Shown: in pieces, positions 11,007 to 22,109 of the stretch
Numbering within the stretch: position 1 is the stretch's first letter
How the letters are laid out: the number at the start of each line of letters is the position of its first letter
Assembly (NCBI GenBank): GCA_029204225.1
Contig: CM055097.1
Span: forward strand, 62,001-126,000
Reading direction: 5' to 3'
Origin: Diphasiastrum complanatum
Lineage: Eukaryota > Streptophyta > Lycopodiopsida > Lycopodiales > Lycopodiaceae
DNA: 64,000 nucleotides
Position numbers and translations under genes: made by a program
The notes under the pieces: generated by a model
Database searches by the model: none
Told to the model about the DNA's origin: nothing
The model's input: only the letters and a program-made list of their open reading frames with translations

Positions 11007-12130
11007 GGACCAAAAATGGATTTTAGAAGATCCACAAGGTTGATTGTGTGCTTGATTAACAATCTATAAGATACTAGTCAACCAAAAACAAGATCTAGTT
11101 TAGTAGCTTGATAGAAAACAAGTAGAGACAATCAAAACATTGATCAAGAACTGAATCCTGAGTTCCCATGTGTGAAAATCAGACTGTTGTACGGCCTGTA
11201 GACAAAGGTTAATGTGTGCCAAAGCTGGGTTTCATTGGAATCAATCACTATCATCATACAAAGAGACAAAATCCGAGTTTCCTCTTGAGGCTAAAAAATA
11301 TGGAGAATGAAAAAGTAAAAGACACTTCCTTTGCAAAGTTAGGTGAAAATCCAGCATGTAATAAAGAAGTAGACTCAACTTTCTTGCCCTAAAGTGAAAA
11401 CCCTAGCCTAGATCCTAGAGTCATGCTTGGTAGGTGCATGGTAGGTACAAATCTCATCATAAATCAAGGCCTAGGTCCTACAAAGTAGGAATCACTACCA
11501 AATGGACACAACCACTCCTCTTGACTCGTGGTAACCTACATTAGGCGTAGATTGCCATGTGGCACTTTGGCCACACAAGTGACTAACAAAAATATATTGA
11601 GAATGGCTAGATTTGCCAATGTAGGCAATTTTTCAAGCTCCTCCTCAAATCTAGCCTTCGAAACAACAATACTTTTATTAATCACTCCAATTGAAGATCT
11701 AAGCTTGACAAATGAATCTTTAGGTAAGGATTTAGTAAACAAATCAGCCAAGCAACGCTTGATCTCTTTGGCTTGCACTTTCTCCCTCACGAAACGATGA
11801 GCAATCTCGATGTGTTTGCTCCTTGCATGGAATGTAGGATTAGTTACAAGTAATTGGGCTAATTGGTTGTCACAATAGATGATTGGGATCTCATCCTCCA
11901 TGACAGGAAGCTCCACCAATAGCCTTTTGAGCCACAAGACCTCCTGGCATGTTGATGTCAAGGCCTTGTACTCAGATTCTGTGGAAGATAAGGAGATGGT
12001 ATCTTGCTTTTTGGAAAGCCATGATACTACTCCATCACATAGAAGGGTGGCAAAAGCAATTGTTGATTTCCTATCCACTTTGTCACCTGCAAAATCTAGT
12101 CAGTGTAGGCTCTTAAGCCAAGATTAGTAC
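11007..12130 (-). mobile_element. Copia RNase H end and presumed 3' LTR, unit 2 first copy, fossil
   Basis: A 180-codon minus-strand frame (11,536-12,078) covers most of a Copia RNase H domain: WLSKKQDTISLSSTESEYKA, then IYCDNQLAQLL and FVREKVQAKEI, ending DLFTKSLPKDSF. The adenine-rich non-coding stretch 11,007-11,535 is its presumed LTR. It is a truncated fragment with no integrase or reverse transcriptase attached. Confidence 0.75.
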
Positions 12131-12345
12131 CACCGTAGTCCATTGCAATAGTACAGAACAACCAATTAATAGAACATCGCTATTATAGAACCCAGAACTA
12201 ACCATCACAAGAATATGTAGATACAAGGAATAACACTGCTCAATTGCATTCCATAGTCGAGTGCAAAACACCTAAAGTTATAGGCTGACTAGCAAACATA
12301 GTCAACATTTCCAAACACCTAAAATTACAGACTAAAATTACCGTC

Positions 12346-12660
12346 ATTCGATTCCATGGAAGTATCAAGACTCTGATCCGGTGCCTGAGTCAGTATTTGA
12401 GAAACTGCTTCGTTGATGGTGTCATCGGTGCTTACGGTATTTCTTTCTAGTCTCCTCCTCTTCCAGCTGTCGAGCAACCTTCACAATGTGTTCCAATCGT
12501 TGTCCCTATAGAGATGTAGTTCCTCTGCGAAGAACCTTATGCAATCTATGCCTGAAATACTTTATGCGTTTAGCGTCCGTTAATGGCTCTTGTAGCTTTT
12601 TCTCCAAAACCTTGAACCTCTGGACATAGGCTCTTCTACCTACTTTCTCCAAATGGAAAT
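12346..12660 (-). mobile_element. Gypsy-like gag remnant, unit 2, fossil
   Basis: This matches 3,727-4,040, including the gag helix with RIKYFRHRLHKVLRRG. The zinc-knuckle part seen in unit 1 is absent here. The junction near 12,345 joins it to the tail of the RNase H copy. Broken. Confidence 0.55.
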
Positions 12661-13070
12661 TTCTCAATTAGCCATGTACAAATCTACATGCATGTGTCCA
12701 TTAGAGTGATTGCATGCTTTGCATGTCACTATGGAAACTTAGGACATTATGCATTTATTGTGGCTCGAGTTTCTACAAGGTCATAATTGACCAATTCCAT
12801 GTGAACCTCTATATGCATGTCAAACTAGACATTGTCAACACTATTGCATATCATACTAGACCAACAAGACTTTATGCATGTCACTGGAATTTGATCTACC
12901 TAACCCAAACTCGCCCTATTCTACAAGGATATGTGCTCAATTCACATACCTTGGATATGTACAAAATATTAACATGGGTAGGATCCCCTAAACATTCACA
13001 ATAGATGATAGATATGTTTTATAATTTTTAACAATTCATATGATATTTTTGACAAGAAGCTTACAAAGCA
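12661..13070. other. Non-coding stretch, counterpart of 4,031-4,490
   Basis: This is a CATGCA-rich stretch without a gene, matching unit 1 with very few changes. Confidence 0.55.
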
Positions 13071-13073
13071 CAT

Positions 13074-13562
13074 GTGTGTGCCAAAACTCAACAAAGAGGA
13101 AAGCACTATAAAAAAGAATCTAGAACTTTGAATGAAGGCCGTAAAGATTCAAATGTGGATCCTACAACAAAAGGGGTATCAAGCTATTCATTTACAAACT
13201 TTCCTTACATTTCCTTGTCATCAACTGATAGGCAAAATCTAACTATGTCTAAATTGAGAGGTGATAACACCTTTCAAGAGTCAAGGATGTTAGGAAAAGT
13301 CAAAGATTTGTATTATGATGAGAATGATTCAAATGTTGTGGTCTTCATAACTGAAAACAAAGGACAAACTAGATTATTCAGTGTCAGTGAAATCCTTTGT
13401 GTAGTTCAGCACATAACTCTGTCACATTTACAAAATGAAATGAGGGAGTGCTTTGAGGAGAGTGGAAATTTGATTCGTACATTGTCTAGTTATGTTTTTG
13501 GAAGCACGCAAGCATCCACATCAAATCTAGTTCCTCTAAAATGTGAAAGCACAGTACTTTAA
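13074..13562 (+). CDS. Unrecognised open frame, copy 4 of 4 (162 codons)
   Basis: This is the unit 2 equivalent of the copy at 4,509. Here the frame stays open about 18 codons further upstream (TGTGTGCCAAAACTC region), giving a lysine-rich N-terminal extension, but still without an ATG start that I trust. The body differs from the other copies at a few residues (K for E, L for P, V for L/F). All four copies remain open, which is the only hint of function. Family unknown. Confidence 0.35.
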   Translation: MCAKTQQRGKHYKKESRTLNEGRKDSNVDPTTKGVSSYSFTNFPYISLSSTDRQNLTMSKLRGDNTFQESRMLGKVKDLYYDENDSNVVVFITENKGQTRLFSVSEILCVVQHITLSHLQNEMRECFEESGNLIRTLSSYVFGSTQASTSNLVPLKCESTVL

Positions 13563-14610
13563 GGACCAAAAATGGATCTTAGAAGATCCACAAGGTTGAT
13601 TGTGTGCTTGATTAACAATCTATCACATACTAGTCAACCAAAAACAAGATCTAGTTTAGCAGCTTGATAGAAAACAAATAGAGACAATCAAAACATTGAT
13701 CAAGAACTGAATCCCGAGTTCACACGTGTGAAAATCAGGCTGTTGTACGGCCTGTTAGTGTGTGCCAAAGCTGGGTTTCATTGGAATCAATCACTATCAT
13801 CATACAAAGAGACAAAATTTGAGTTTCCTCTTGAGGCTCAAAAATATGGAGAATGGAAAAGTAAAAGACACTTCCTTTGCAAAGTTAGGTGATAATCCAG
13901 CATGTAATAAAGAAGTAGACTCAACTTTCTTGCCCTAAAGTGAAAACCCTAGCCTAGATCCTACAAAGTAGGAATCACTACCAAATGGACACAACCACTC
14001 CTCTTGACTCGTGGTAACCTACATTAGGTGTAGATTGCCATGTGGCACTTTGGCCATACAAGTGACTAACAAAAATATATTGAGAATGGCTAGATTTTCC
14101 AATGTAGGCAATTTCTCAAGCTCCTCCTCAAATCTAGCCTTCGAAACAACAATACTTTTATTAATCACTCCAATTGAAGATCTAAGCTTGACAAATGAAT
14201 CTTTAGGTAAGGATTTAGTAAACAAATCAGCCCAGCAACGCTTGATTTCTTTGGCTTGCACTTTCTCCCTCACGAAACGATGAGCAATCTCGATGTATTT
14301 GCTCCTTGCATGGAATGTAGGATTAGTTGCAAGTAATTGGGCTGATTGGTTGTCACAATAGATGATCGGGATCTCATCCTCCATGACATGAGGCTCCACC
14401 AATAGCCTTTTGAGCCACAAGACCTCCTGGCATGTTGATGTCAAGGCCTTGTACTCAGATTCTGTGGAAGATAAGGAGATGGTATCTTGCTTTTTGGAAA
14501 GCCATGATACTACTCCATCACATAGAAGGGTGGCAAAAGCAATTGTTAATTTCCTATCCACTTTGTCACCTGCAAAATCTAGTCACTATAGGCTCTTAAG
14601 CCAAGATTAG
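13563..14610 (-). mobile_element. Copia RNase H end and presumed 3' LTR, unit 2 second copy, fossil
   Basis: A 180-codon minus-strand frame (14,019-14,561) reads as Copia RNase H, with the same motifs as the copy at 11,536. It corresponds to 4,944-6,000 in unit 1. The non-coding part towards lower coordinates is the presumed LTR. Confidence 0.75.
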
Positions 14611-15379
14611 TACCACCGTAGTCCATTGCAATAGTACAGAACAACCAATTAATAGAACATCGCTATTATAGAACCCATAACTAACCATCACAAGAATATG
14701 TAGATACAAGGAATAACACTGCTCAATTGCATTCCATAGTCGAGTGCAAAACCCCTAAAGTTATAGGCTGACTAGCAAACATAGTCAACATTTCCAAACA
14801 CCTAAAATTACAAACTAAACAGCAAACAGAGTCAACATTGCCACTGCTAAGAGGTCTTAGGCAAGAAAATTCATCTTGCTGCTCGCAGTACAATATAGAA
14901 TCTGGAGTACTGAACATTTAAAACACTTGGCTCTCACCCTTAGTCTTTTGAACACTACTGCCTAAATAGTCTAAAATCCAGAAGCCCCCAATCTGGCTCC
15001 AAATGTCCTATTTATATTTTTGTGAGGATACTATAATTTAGTATCGCAACCCTTCACAATGACCGCAAGTGGTCGGTTCAGCTTCGTATAGAGACCGCAT
15101 GGAAACCACAATTGATGACCTTATGGTCACTTACGAACTGTTCGGGTTCCTCCTGAATATGACTAAACGTTAACTAACCTATCAACTTTAACTTCATAAA
15201 TGTCCTACCATGACGTCTCCTAACATCAAGACCTTACAACATAATTACATCTTTATGTAAATTAAACTCCAATTACATAACCAACAATCCTACACTTACA
15301 TTAACAACCACATATTTACAATGTCCATAGTTATGGCAAAAAAGGCCTAACACATATTTTCTGGCGGGAAAAACCGAGT
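14611..15379. other. Non-coding stretch, counterpart of 6,001-6,770
   Basis: No gene seen. It is nearly identical to the unit 1 stretch. Confidence 0.5.
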
Positions 15380-15935
15380 TCATCTCCCAGCTTTCTTCTG
15401 TCGCTTCCTCTTTTGGACGTCTTTGCTATTGTGTTCACTCTCACTTTCACTTGATGTATGCATTCTTGAACAATAAGTCACAGATTCACCTCTGCCCTGT
15501 GCATCGATCGTAATTGATTTGTATCTCGCCGTCATAGGTGGTGATGTCCAAACCCTTGGTTTTGGTGAGGGGGTGGTCAATCCATACCGCAATGGCTTCA
15601 GTAAGCGATTCTGATAATCATCTATGATGCCTGATACCAATCGTGGTGTTTGCTTTGTCAGCATTAGTTTGTTCAGCCATTCAATGGTGATTGGTGTGTA
15701 CTCACTGTACTCACTGCTGAAAATCCTCCTCCCAACGACAATATATCCTTCATAATAGTGGATATGAATCATCCACATATTTCACTATCATTGTGTATAA
15801 GGTGTCAAAATTACGACATTCTTCGGCCAGCCAAGGTTTAAACTTGGCCTGTTTTTTATTGGTACTATAATGTACGTCATTGTGTGCCTTGAAACATTGC
15901 TGAGTTTCATAAAAATATTCCGCCACAAAAAACAC
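15380..15935 (-). pseudogene. Unrecognised pair of adjacent minus-strand frames (unit 2 copy)
   Basis: Counterpart of 6,771-7,326, with the same two frames of 132 and 61 codons, the same basic KRKRQKKAGR end and only a few amino-acid changes. The two-frame layout was therefore already present when the units duplicated. No recognised domain. Confidence 0.35.
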
Positions 15936-16443
15936 AGAACTTCATGTTAAGATTTCAATCCCGTCGGAATTGTTTACCTTCATTTTGCCCTGTAAAACCG
16001 CCCATGCCAATACTGCATGTGCCTTCAAATCCGACTACTGCCAAAATTCATACTACTCTGACTGGACCTTGGTCTCATCACTCTGTATGGATGTAGTCAA
16101 TCAGCCGTTCACCATCATATCTGTTTCGAACTGAAGGGAGCGTAACAATGTCATCGTAAGACCGCAAGATATGCACACAACCCGTAATATAGTCGCAACT
16201 TATGTGCTACAGTTAATCTAGTTGCTAAACTATAATGAAATCAGGTATACATAGCATTTTCCAAGTATCCATTATAAAAATTATCATACAATCCTACCCA
16301 AAATCACTTGACATAAGGGTTTGTAACATCCTGCCACTATAGAACTGGTATGAACAATATTTTGTATTACGTCCACATGTAACGATATTTGGTGCGCTTC
16401 TGCACTTCCTAGAGAAGTAATTCATATAATTGTTAATGATTAC

Positions 16444-17340
16444 TCATTTTATAAAGCAATTCAAATCAGCAAGTTCGTTGTGGTATACTTTATTTGTACT
16501 AAATCTGAAGCTTTCGAGAAATTCGTTGAGTATACAAATTGGGTTGCAAGCAATAAGCTGAAGTAGATTCGCACAGATCGTGGAGGTGAGTACATTTCCA
16601 ACGAATTTAAGGATTATTGTACTGATCAAGGTATTATGCATACAAAGACTGCATCTTACACACCTCAGCACAATGGAATAGCTGAACGAAGAAATTGTAC
16701 ACTGATGGAAGTTGCAAGGTGGATGATGGCTCATGCGAAGGCACCAAAATAAGTATGGGAAAAAGCAGTGGCTACATCAAACTATCTTCATAATTGTATT
16801 CTAAACTCTCGAATACCCGATAAAACTCCTCATGAGATATGGTGGAAGTCGAAGCCAAATCTAGCACATGTTCGAACATTTGGATGCTCAATGTATATGC
16901 ACATACCAGATAAGTTGAGAAAGAAACATGCTGAAAAGACAGAACAAGGTTTTCTGGTAGGATTCGAGATACATTCATCATATTATTGTGTCTATGTACA
17001 CAAAACTGGCAAGATGAAAGTTTTTCGAGATGTCAAATTTGATGAGTCGAAATACATAGCAGACAGTGATCTAGTCGGCTATGAAATTCTCAAAAACTAT
17101 TATGAGCTACCGACGAGGATAGAAGAAAAACAAGCAGAAGATAAAAGACAATAACCAGACTCAGAGGGAGGTCAAGATCAAGTGCATGACAAACTCGAAT
17201 CACCAGCTCGAATTCCAGTAGAAAAGCTCGAATCAGAACTCAAAACCAATTGTGAGAAGAGCTGACAGACAACAGAAACCACCAGAAAGGTGTGGTCAGG
17301 ATGTTTTTAAAGTTAGAAATAGTAAGCTCAACTGAGATTG
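16444..17340 (+). mobile_element. Copia integrase fragment, unit 2, fossil
   Basis: Same element and layout as 7,835-8,735. The C-terminal part (16,768-17,154) is open for 128 codons with NYLHNCILNSRIPDKTPHEI and FLVGFE motifs. It is followed by the LTR-like segment at 17,349. It has a few breaks. Confidence 0.8.
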
Positions 17341-17348
17341 TAGTTTAC

Positions 17349-17719
17349 AGTTATGTATAGTTTCAGTTTAGTAGGCTTTAGTTAAGAAGCGAGCCCGTGG
17401 GCTTGTCCCGGGCCGATAACGGGAGTTTACCTGTATATAGCCTAAAATGCCACGTAGAGGCCAATAGTGAATTTCATGCATTTATTAGGTCTATGCCACG
17501 TGGCGTCCCCATGCAAAGGGGACCTTTACTTGTATATGTATTAGTCTCTTTGTAATAAAGATGCTTTTGCTTTGTAACCTCTTTGCTTTATGTGAGCTCC
17601 TCCATCACTTTGTTACTTGTGGATGTTGTTCATGGTTTCGATGGTTGGCAATCAGTCAGTGATTGCATCTCTAATCTGCACTCTCGACCAGATCAGAATT
17701 TTTGCATAGAATGTTAACT
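17349..17719 (+). mobile_element. LTR-like segment between units 2 and 3
   Basis: Counterpart of 8,740-9,110 with the same TATA-type box and an intact AATAAAG word. Its divergence from the first LTR (about ten differences) exceeds that between the unit leaders. The two LTRs therefore probably predate the last duplication. Confidence 0.7.
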
Positions 17720-17731
17720 TGGTATCAGAGC
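17720..17731 (+). other. Primer-binding site (tRNA-Met type)
   Basis: TGGTATCAGAGC directly follows the LTR-like segment, as at 9,111. Confidence 0.9.
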
Positions 17732-18917
17732 CCTCATGCTGTGGAGGAACGTGCACGATCGAAGCACTTGGAAGAGTGATTCCATCGACGGTAGCATCAG
17801 AACCGAGTTATGGTAAGGACGCCGTACGGGGTACAGCATGGTCTGAGGTAATCGTTGACACAAAGCCCTTTGATTCAGTGCATATGAAGCCAATTTGCAG
17901 AATCAAAGTTAAGAAAATTCCATAGCAGACAGACTATGAGACAGCCCACAAGAAATACTGACAACGGGAGCAATTCTTAGTGAATTGAAGAACGGTTCGG
18001 TGCCAGAAAGAGCTGACAATGGTGGCTGTACAGACAGGGCATCCATAGCAAGTGGGTTCTCTATATTTGGATCAGAAACAACTGCAAAAGCATGCAAAAA
18101 AGGTTTAAACTGTCAACCGGGGTTTCAGAGAAGAAACAAGCGGATCTTGCACTGTACCAGGTTGTTTTTGCTATTGTAAAAGGCTACAGTAGGGCACTGG
18201 AGCAGCAAGATAATGTCTACAAGAAGCCATGTTCAGCGATGGAAGGACAAAGTAATAATTGACAGCTCTTTGAGGTAGCCAACAACACAGCTAGGATTTT
18301 TTGGAAGAAAATCACTTATCTCAAGCTGTATGAGATCATTTTTGGATCTGAAAAGCGCTACAGGTGGGCGCCCTGGTGAGTTAGAAAGGATGCAAGAGGG
18401 CCGCAGACAACCACTAACTAGTTATGGCATTGGATCAAGTTTTCTTAGGTAGCCAATATGATGGCTAGGATTTGAAAAGAAAAAAGCATTGATTTCTCAT
18501 TGTAGGAGACCAAATCTTATGCTGTAAACAGCTATGGGAGGGCGCCCTGGGAGTGCAAGCTAATAGTCAGGAGGCCTCACCTGGCCATGGAGAATAAAAC
18601 GTGCTGAATTGATCAGCATCCAGAGCCATAGCTCGTGGAAGAAAGGAGGTTGTTTGAACAAAGAGAAGACGGAATGAGGACGCGACCCTCGCCCGCGCAG
18701 AGAATGAAAGGTTGCCTAGTATAACTAAGTGTCTCGTGGTTGGAGGAACTCATCTCCATGTGCAGATGTATGGAAGGCTGTCGAATCAAGGCTAGAGATG
18801 ATCGATGGTGAACATCAGGAGAATCAGGACTGTAGATGTAAGTGAACTGCTGGATGTGGGCTGAAAAGGCCCGAAGGACTATGAAGTGAGGAATTGCACT
18901 TCTCTTCAATAAGAAAA
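17732..18917 (+). mobile_element. Truncated leader of unit 3
   Basis: Homologous to 9,123-10,303 but more diverged. It stops within CTTCAATAA and is joined there directly to a different Copia fragment. No gene. Confidence 0.65.
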
Positions 18918-19956
18918 ACAAAGTACTCCTTTGATGCTCAATGACTTGTTGAAATGTCAGAGAGTACAGTTACAATATCTCTAGGAAACGAAAGACTATG
19001 GACTGTGTTATTCGAAGGAAGCTGGATTGCGCATCGAATTTTCAAAGTGACGCAAGCTGCTGGGCATCCATGAAGAATGATAGCAAAAGTATTTCAGGAG
19101 GTTGTATTGTAGCATTAGGTGCAGCCATACTCTGGATAAGCAAGAAGCAAACAATAGTAGCCCAATCTTGCTATGAAGCGAAATATGTAGCAGTAGCCAA
19201 GATGGCAAACGAACTAATCTGGATCAAACAGATGTTAGAAGGATTTGATAAATCTATTTCTGAACCTTATGTCTTGTTAATGGATAACACCTCAACAGTC
19301 TATCTTACGAAAGATCATGTATTCAATGGGAAAATGAAGTACATATCTATCAAGTATCATGTTATTCGGGACTTAGTCGAGAAGAAGATACTGAAGACAG
19401 TTCTCATACCCACAGAGGATATGACAACAGATATCTTTACAAAGCCACTCATTAGTAAACCTCTATTCGAGAAGCAGCGAAGAATATTGGGGTTAATCCA
19501 ACTGCCCACTTTGAGAGGGAGCTGTAGAACAACTGATCAACAGATCTTGATTCTACTAACAAAGCGCGCAGTTTACTTGACAAAGGATAAGAAACAGACA
19601 CAAACTCAAAACATTTTTATTCGTGATCAACCTCGAATGATTCTCGAACTTTGTCTTGCAGTCAACTCAAAAGATTCGCGAACAGAATCTTGTCGCAAAA
19701 ATATTCTGTTTCTTGTTCAAACCTCAGATGTCGTGAAATTTTCACGAACAATTCACGAAATGTTCTAGGGTCTACTTCAAGCTCAGAAACTGTCATTTGT
19801 CGCGAACAATTCGCGAAACACAAAATGTCACGAAGAGACAATTGTCGCGAATAATTCGCAAAACACAAAGCAACATCTGAAGCTCGTTTGCATAGAATTA
19901 CCTCATTTGAGTTTCGGAGTTGCGTAATCTGTATACGTGTGTACATATTTGAATCA
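18918..19956 (+). mobile_element. Copia family 2 RNase H fragment and presumed LTR part, fossil
   Basis: An open plus-strand stretch (18,998-19,768) reads as Copia RNase H: CWASMKNDSKSISGGC, WISKKQTIVAQSCYEAKYVA, LLMDNTSTVYL, and DIFTKPLISKPLFEKQ at the end of the domain. The frame runs on into non-pol sequence. This family differs from the one in the array. Relatives lie at 29,246-30,060 (-) and 34,290-34,860 (+). The end (19,739-19,862) holds three copies of a CGCGAA/TTCGCG inverted word. Truncated. Confidence 0.75.
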
Positions 19957-21472
19957 TTGGGACCGACTGCTTTTGCAGGGCGCTTTCATATATATATATA
20001 TATATATATGTATATACCTAATAAGATTTGATATATATGGTCGCATGCACAAGGCTTTAGATAGCTGAATGGAATGGATTTTCTGCATATGTTTGATTTA
20101 TAAAAGGACATACTCATACTATTCCTTAGAATCAAGTTTAAAGTCACTTTCTAAAATTATAAGGGTAAAAGTGAACAAAAACTCATGGCTTTACTGCAGG
20201 AACATGGTTCTTTCAATGCACCTCTATATGCAAGTTAAATGATAAATAATTTATGTCCCTTTTTATTTTTCATGCATGCCCACACACCAATAGATTCACA
20301 ATGGTCTCTTTGTATTGCATGCATCCACAGGCTCTCAACATGCATGCCACACCAACAACAATAATCAAATACAGATTATGTATTTGCATTCACAAAATCA
20401 TTTCATATATGTCTTTTATTGTTGTCATATCTCTATGCATACACAATTTGCATCGTAAGTTCAAACCTTGAGATAAGACAAAAATTATGCTAAGCATTAT
20501 TCCATATTTCCAAGGCAATCAAGATTTAAAAATAGCTAGTTACTTTGTCATATCTAGCAGCCTTTGATACTCATGTTTTTCATTCAAGAAATTTGTGTCA
20601 ATGCCTTGGTGTAGCAAAATTACAATGATAAGAAATCTTAGACATGGATATCTTGTTTCTAATGCTAGTGGACTAAGGGATGCATATATAACACATGTAG
20701 TGTAATTTTAGCAAGTTCACAATTAAATTCTACATAAAGTATGATATTTCAAATGATTTATTTCACATTGATGCATGGCAAACATCAAATTTGCATTTAA
20801 AGCATTAGATCCAGTACAAATGCTTTTAAAGAGGTGTACTCTCGAATGAGAGATTTTTCTCAGAAGATAATTCAATAAATAAAATTTTAGCTAGAGCATC
20901 TCATGTGCTGCAACACTTGTTATGATTATGATCACTGAATATGTTACTTTGTATTTGTCGCTTAAATTTGTTAGAAATTTCATGATATGCATTTCAATAG
21001 ATAAATAGCACATTGCATGTCATAATCATAACACGAGAGCTTCAGTCATCAAAATCATGCATGTAGAATATAGTATGTAGTGCAAATTCATTGTCCATAA
21101 ATCAAATGGAGAGAGCATTTCATGTCTACATTGGAGACATAGCATGTTGTGACAGGATGAATGTTGCTTGATAATCATTTATCATAGATATCTATGGAGA
21201 ATATGGGAACACATTAAATATAGATTGAGCTTTTACAAGGAATTATTGGGGTGTAACCTCAAACGGACATGGAAAATTCATAATGTTTTTTCAGGTTAGT
21301 CGAATATCCTACTTTGTAGATGAGATGTCATATAAGTAGTGAGTAGGCATGAACAAGAATCCATTGTAAAGAATCAACCTCATTGACATCTATTCCAACA
21401 GTAATATTTAAGATAGAAGGCTTATATCTAAATTGATGAATTAAATTCAGAAAAAAGTTCTTTATCACTTTA
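19957..21472 (+). repeat. Direct repeat R1, partner of 27,613-29,245
   Basis: Starting at GGGACCGACTGCTTTT it matches the second copy through long stretches, with a private segment at about 20,215-20,495. It contains an (AT)n tract. No coding frame is convincing. Copy two begins 51 bp after the TPD1-like stop codon, so this repeat is either that gene's downstream flank duplicated or an independent repeat. Confidence 0.7.
19988..20016. repeat. (AT)n microsatellite
   Basis: A run of TA dinucleotides that is much shorter in the partner repeat (about 27,631-27,650). Confidence 0.9.
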
Positions 21473-21611
21473 ATATGACAATATGTGAAGATGATTTGGT
21501 GACAAGAGATAAAAATATAGAAAAATTAATTAATCTACTTGTATCTAGGGTGACACAAACACAATAGGAAATCTAACTAGCTTAAGAAAGAAATGTCGTA
21601 ACTGTTAGGCA
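21473..21611. other. Unassigned spacer
   Basis: Sequence between R1 and the minisatellite. No gene seen. Confidence 0.5.
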
Positions 21612-22090
21612 AATACGAAGTTGAAAATGGACCGTAGGCAACTGCCAAGGCAACGGTTGCGGTCTATTACAATTTGATACGAAGTTGGATGGACCGAGGG
21701 CAACCGCCAATTATCGAGTTGTAGTATATTACGGTTTGATTCAAAGTTGGATGGACCGAAGACAACTGCCAAGTAGCTAGTTGCGGTCCATTACGGTTTG
21801 ATAAGAAGTTGGATGGACTGTAGGCAACCGTCAAGTCAACGGTTATGGTCTGTTGCGGCTGTGGATGGAAAAAGACCGAAGGCAACTGCCAAGTAGCGAG
21901 TTACGGTCTGTTGCAGTTTTGGATGAAAGAAGACCAAAGGCAACCGCCAAGTAGCGAGTTGCAATTTTGGCCGAAGGCAACCACCAAGTCAATGGTTACG
22001 GTCTATTACGGTTTGAGATGAAGTTGGATGAACCAAAGGCAACCACAAAGGAAATGAGTGCAGTCTAGAAGCGGTCTTATTACGGTAGAT
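21612..22090 (+). repeat. Minisatellite of about eight 45-64-bp units with internal hairpins
   Basis: Each unit has the order GAAGTTGGATGGACCG, then AAGGCAACCGCC, then AAGTAGCGAGTTGCGGTC and TATTACGGTTTGAT, with drift. Within a unit GGACCG..GGCAACCG can pair with CGGTTGCGGTCC, so every unit can fold into a hairpin. Unit length is shorter in the middle of the array. It borders a Gypsy pol fragment and may be part of that element's untranslated or LTR region. Confidence 0.8.
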
Positions 22091-22109
22091 ACAGAAGCAG
22101 TAGCGAATG

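Larger units (their letters stand above)
89..18917 (+). repeat. Head-to-tail array of about 9-kb composite LTR-retroelement units
   Basis: Positions 89-2,660 recur at about 9,155-11,727 (offset 9,066-9,067). Positions 3,727-9,110 recur at 12,346-17,719 (offset 8,619 falling to 8,609), and a third start is seen at 17,720-18,917. The first 1.4 kb of units 1 and 2 differ at only a handful of bases, so that duplication is recent; unit 3 is visibly more diverged. The LTR-like segments at 8,740-9,110 and 17,349-17,719 sit between successive units, as expected when unequal recombination between LTRs makes tandem copies that share an LTR. Units 1 and 2 differ in the stretch 2,660-3,726 versus 11,727-12,345. 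Positions 1-88 do not match the array and hold nothing I recognise. Confidence 0.85.

Noticed and set aside
21612-22090. CRISPR-like array
   Set aside because: The repeats are contiguous without spacers, of uneven length, and in plant nuclear DNA; this is a minisatellite.
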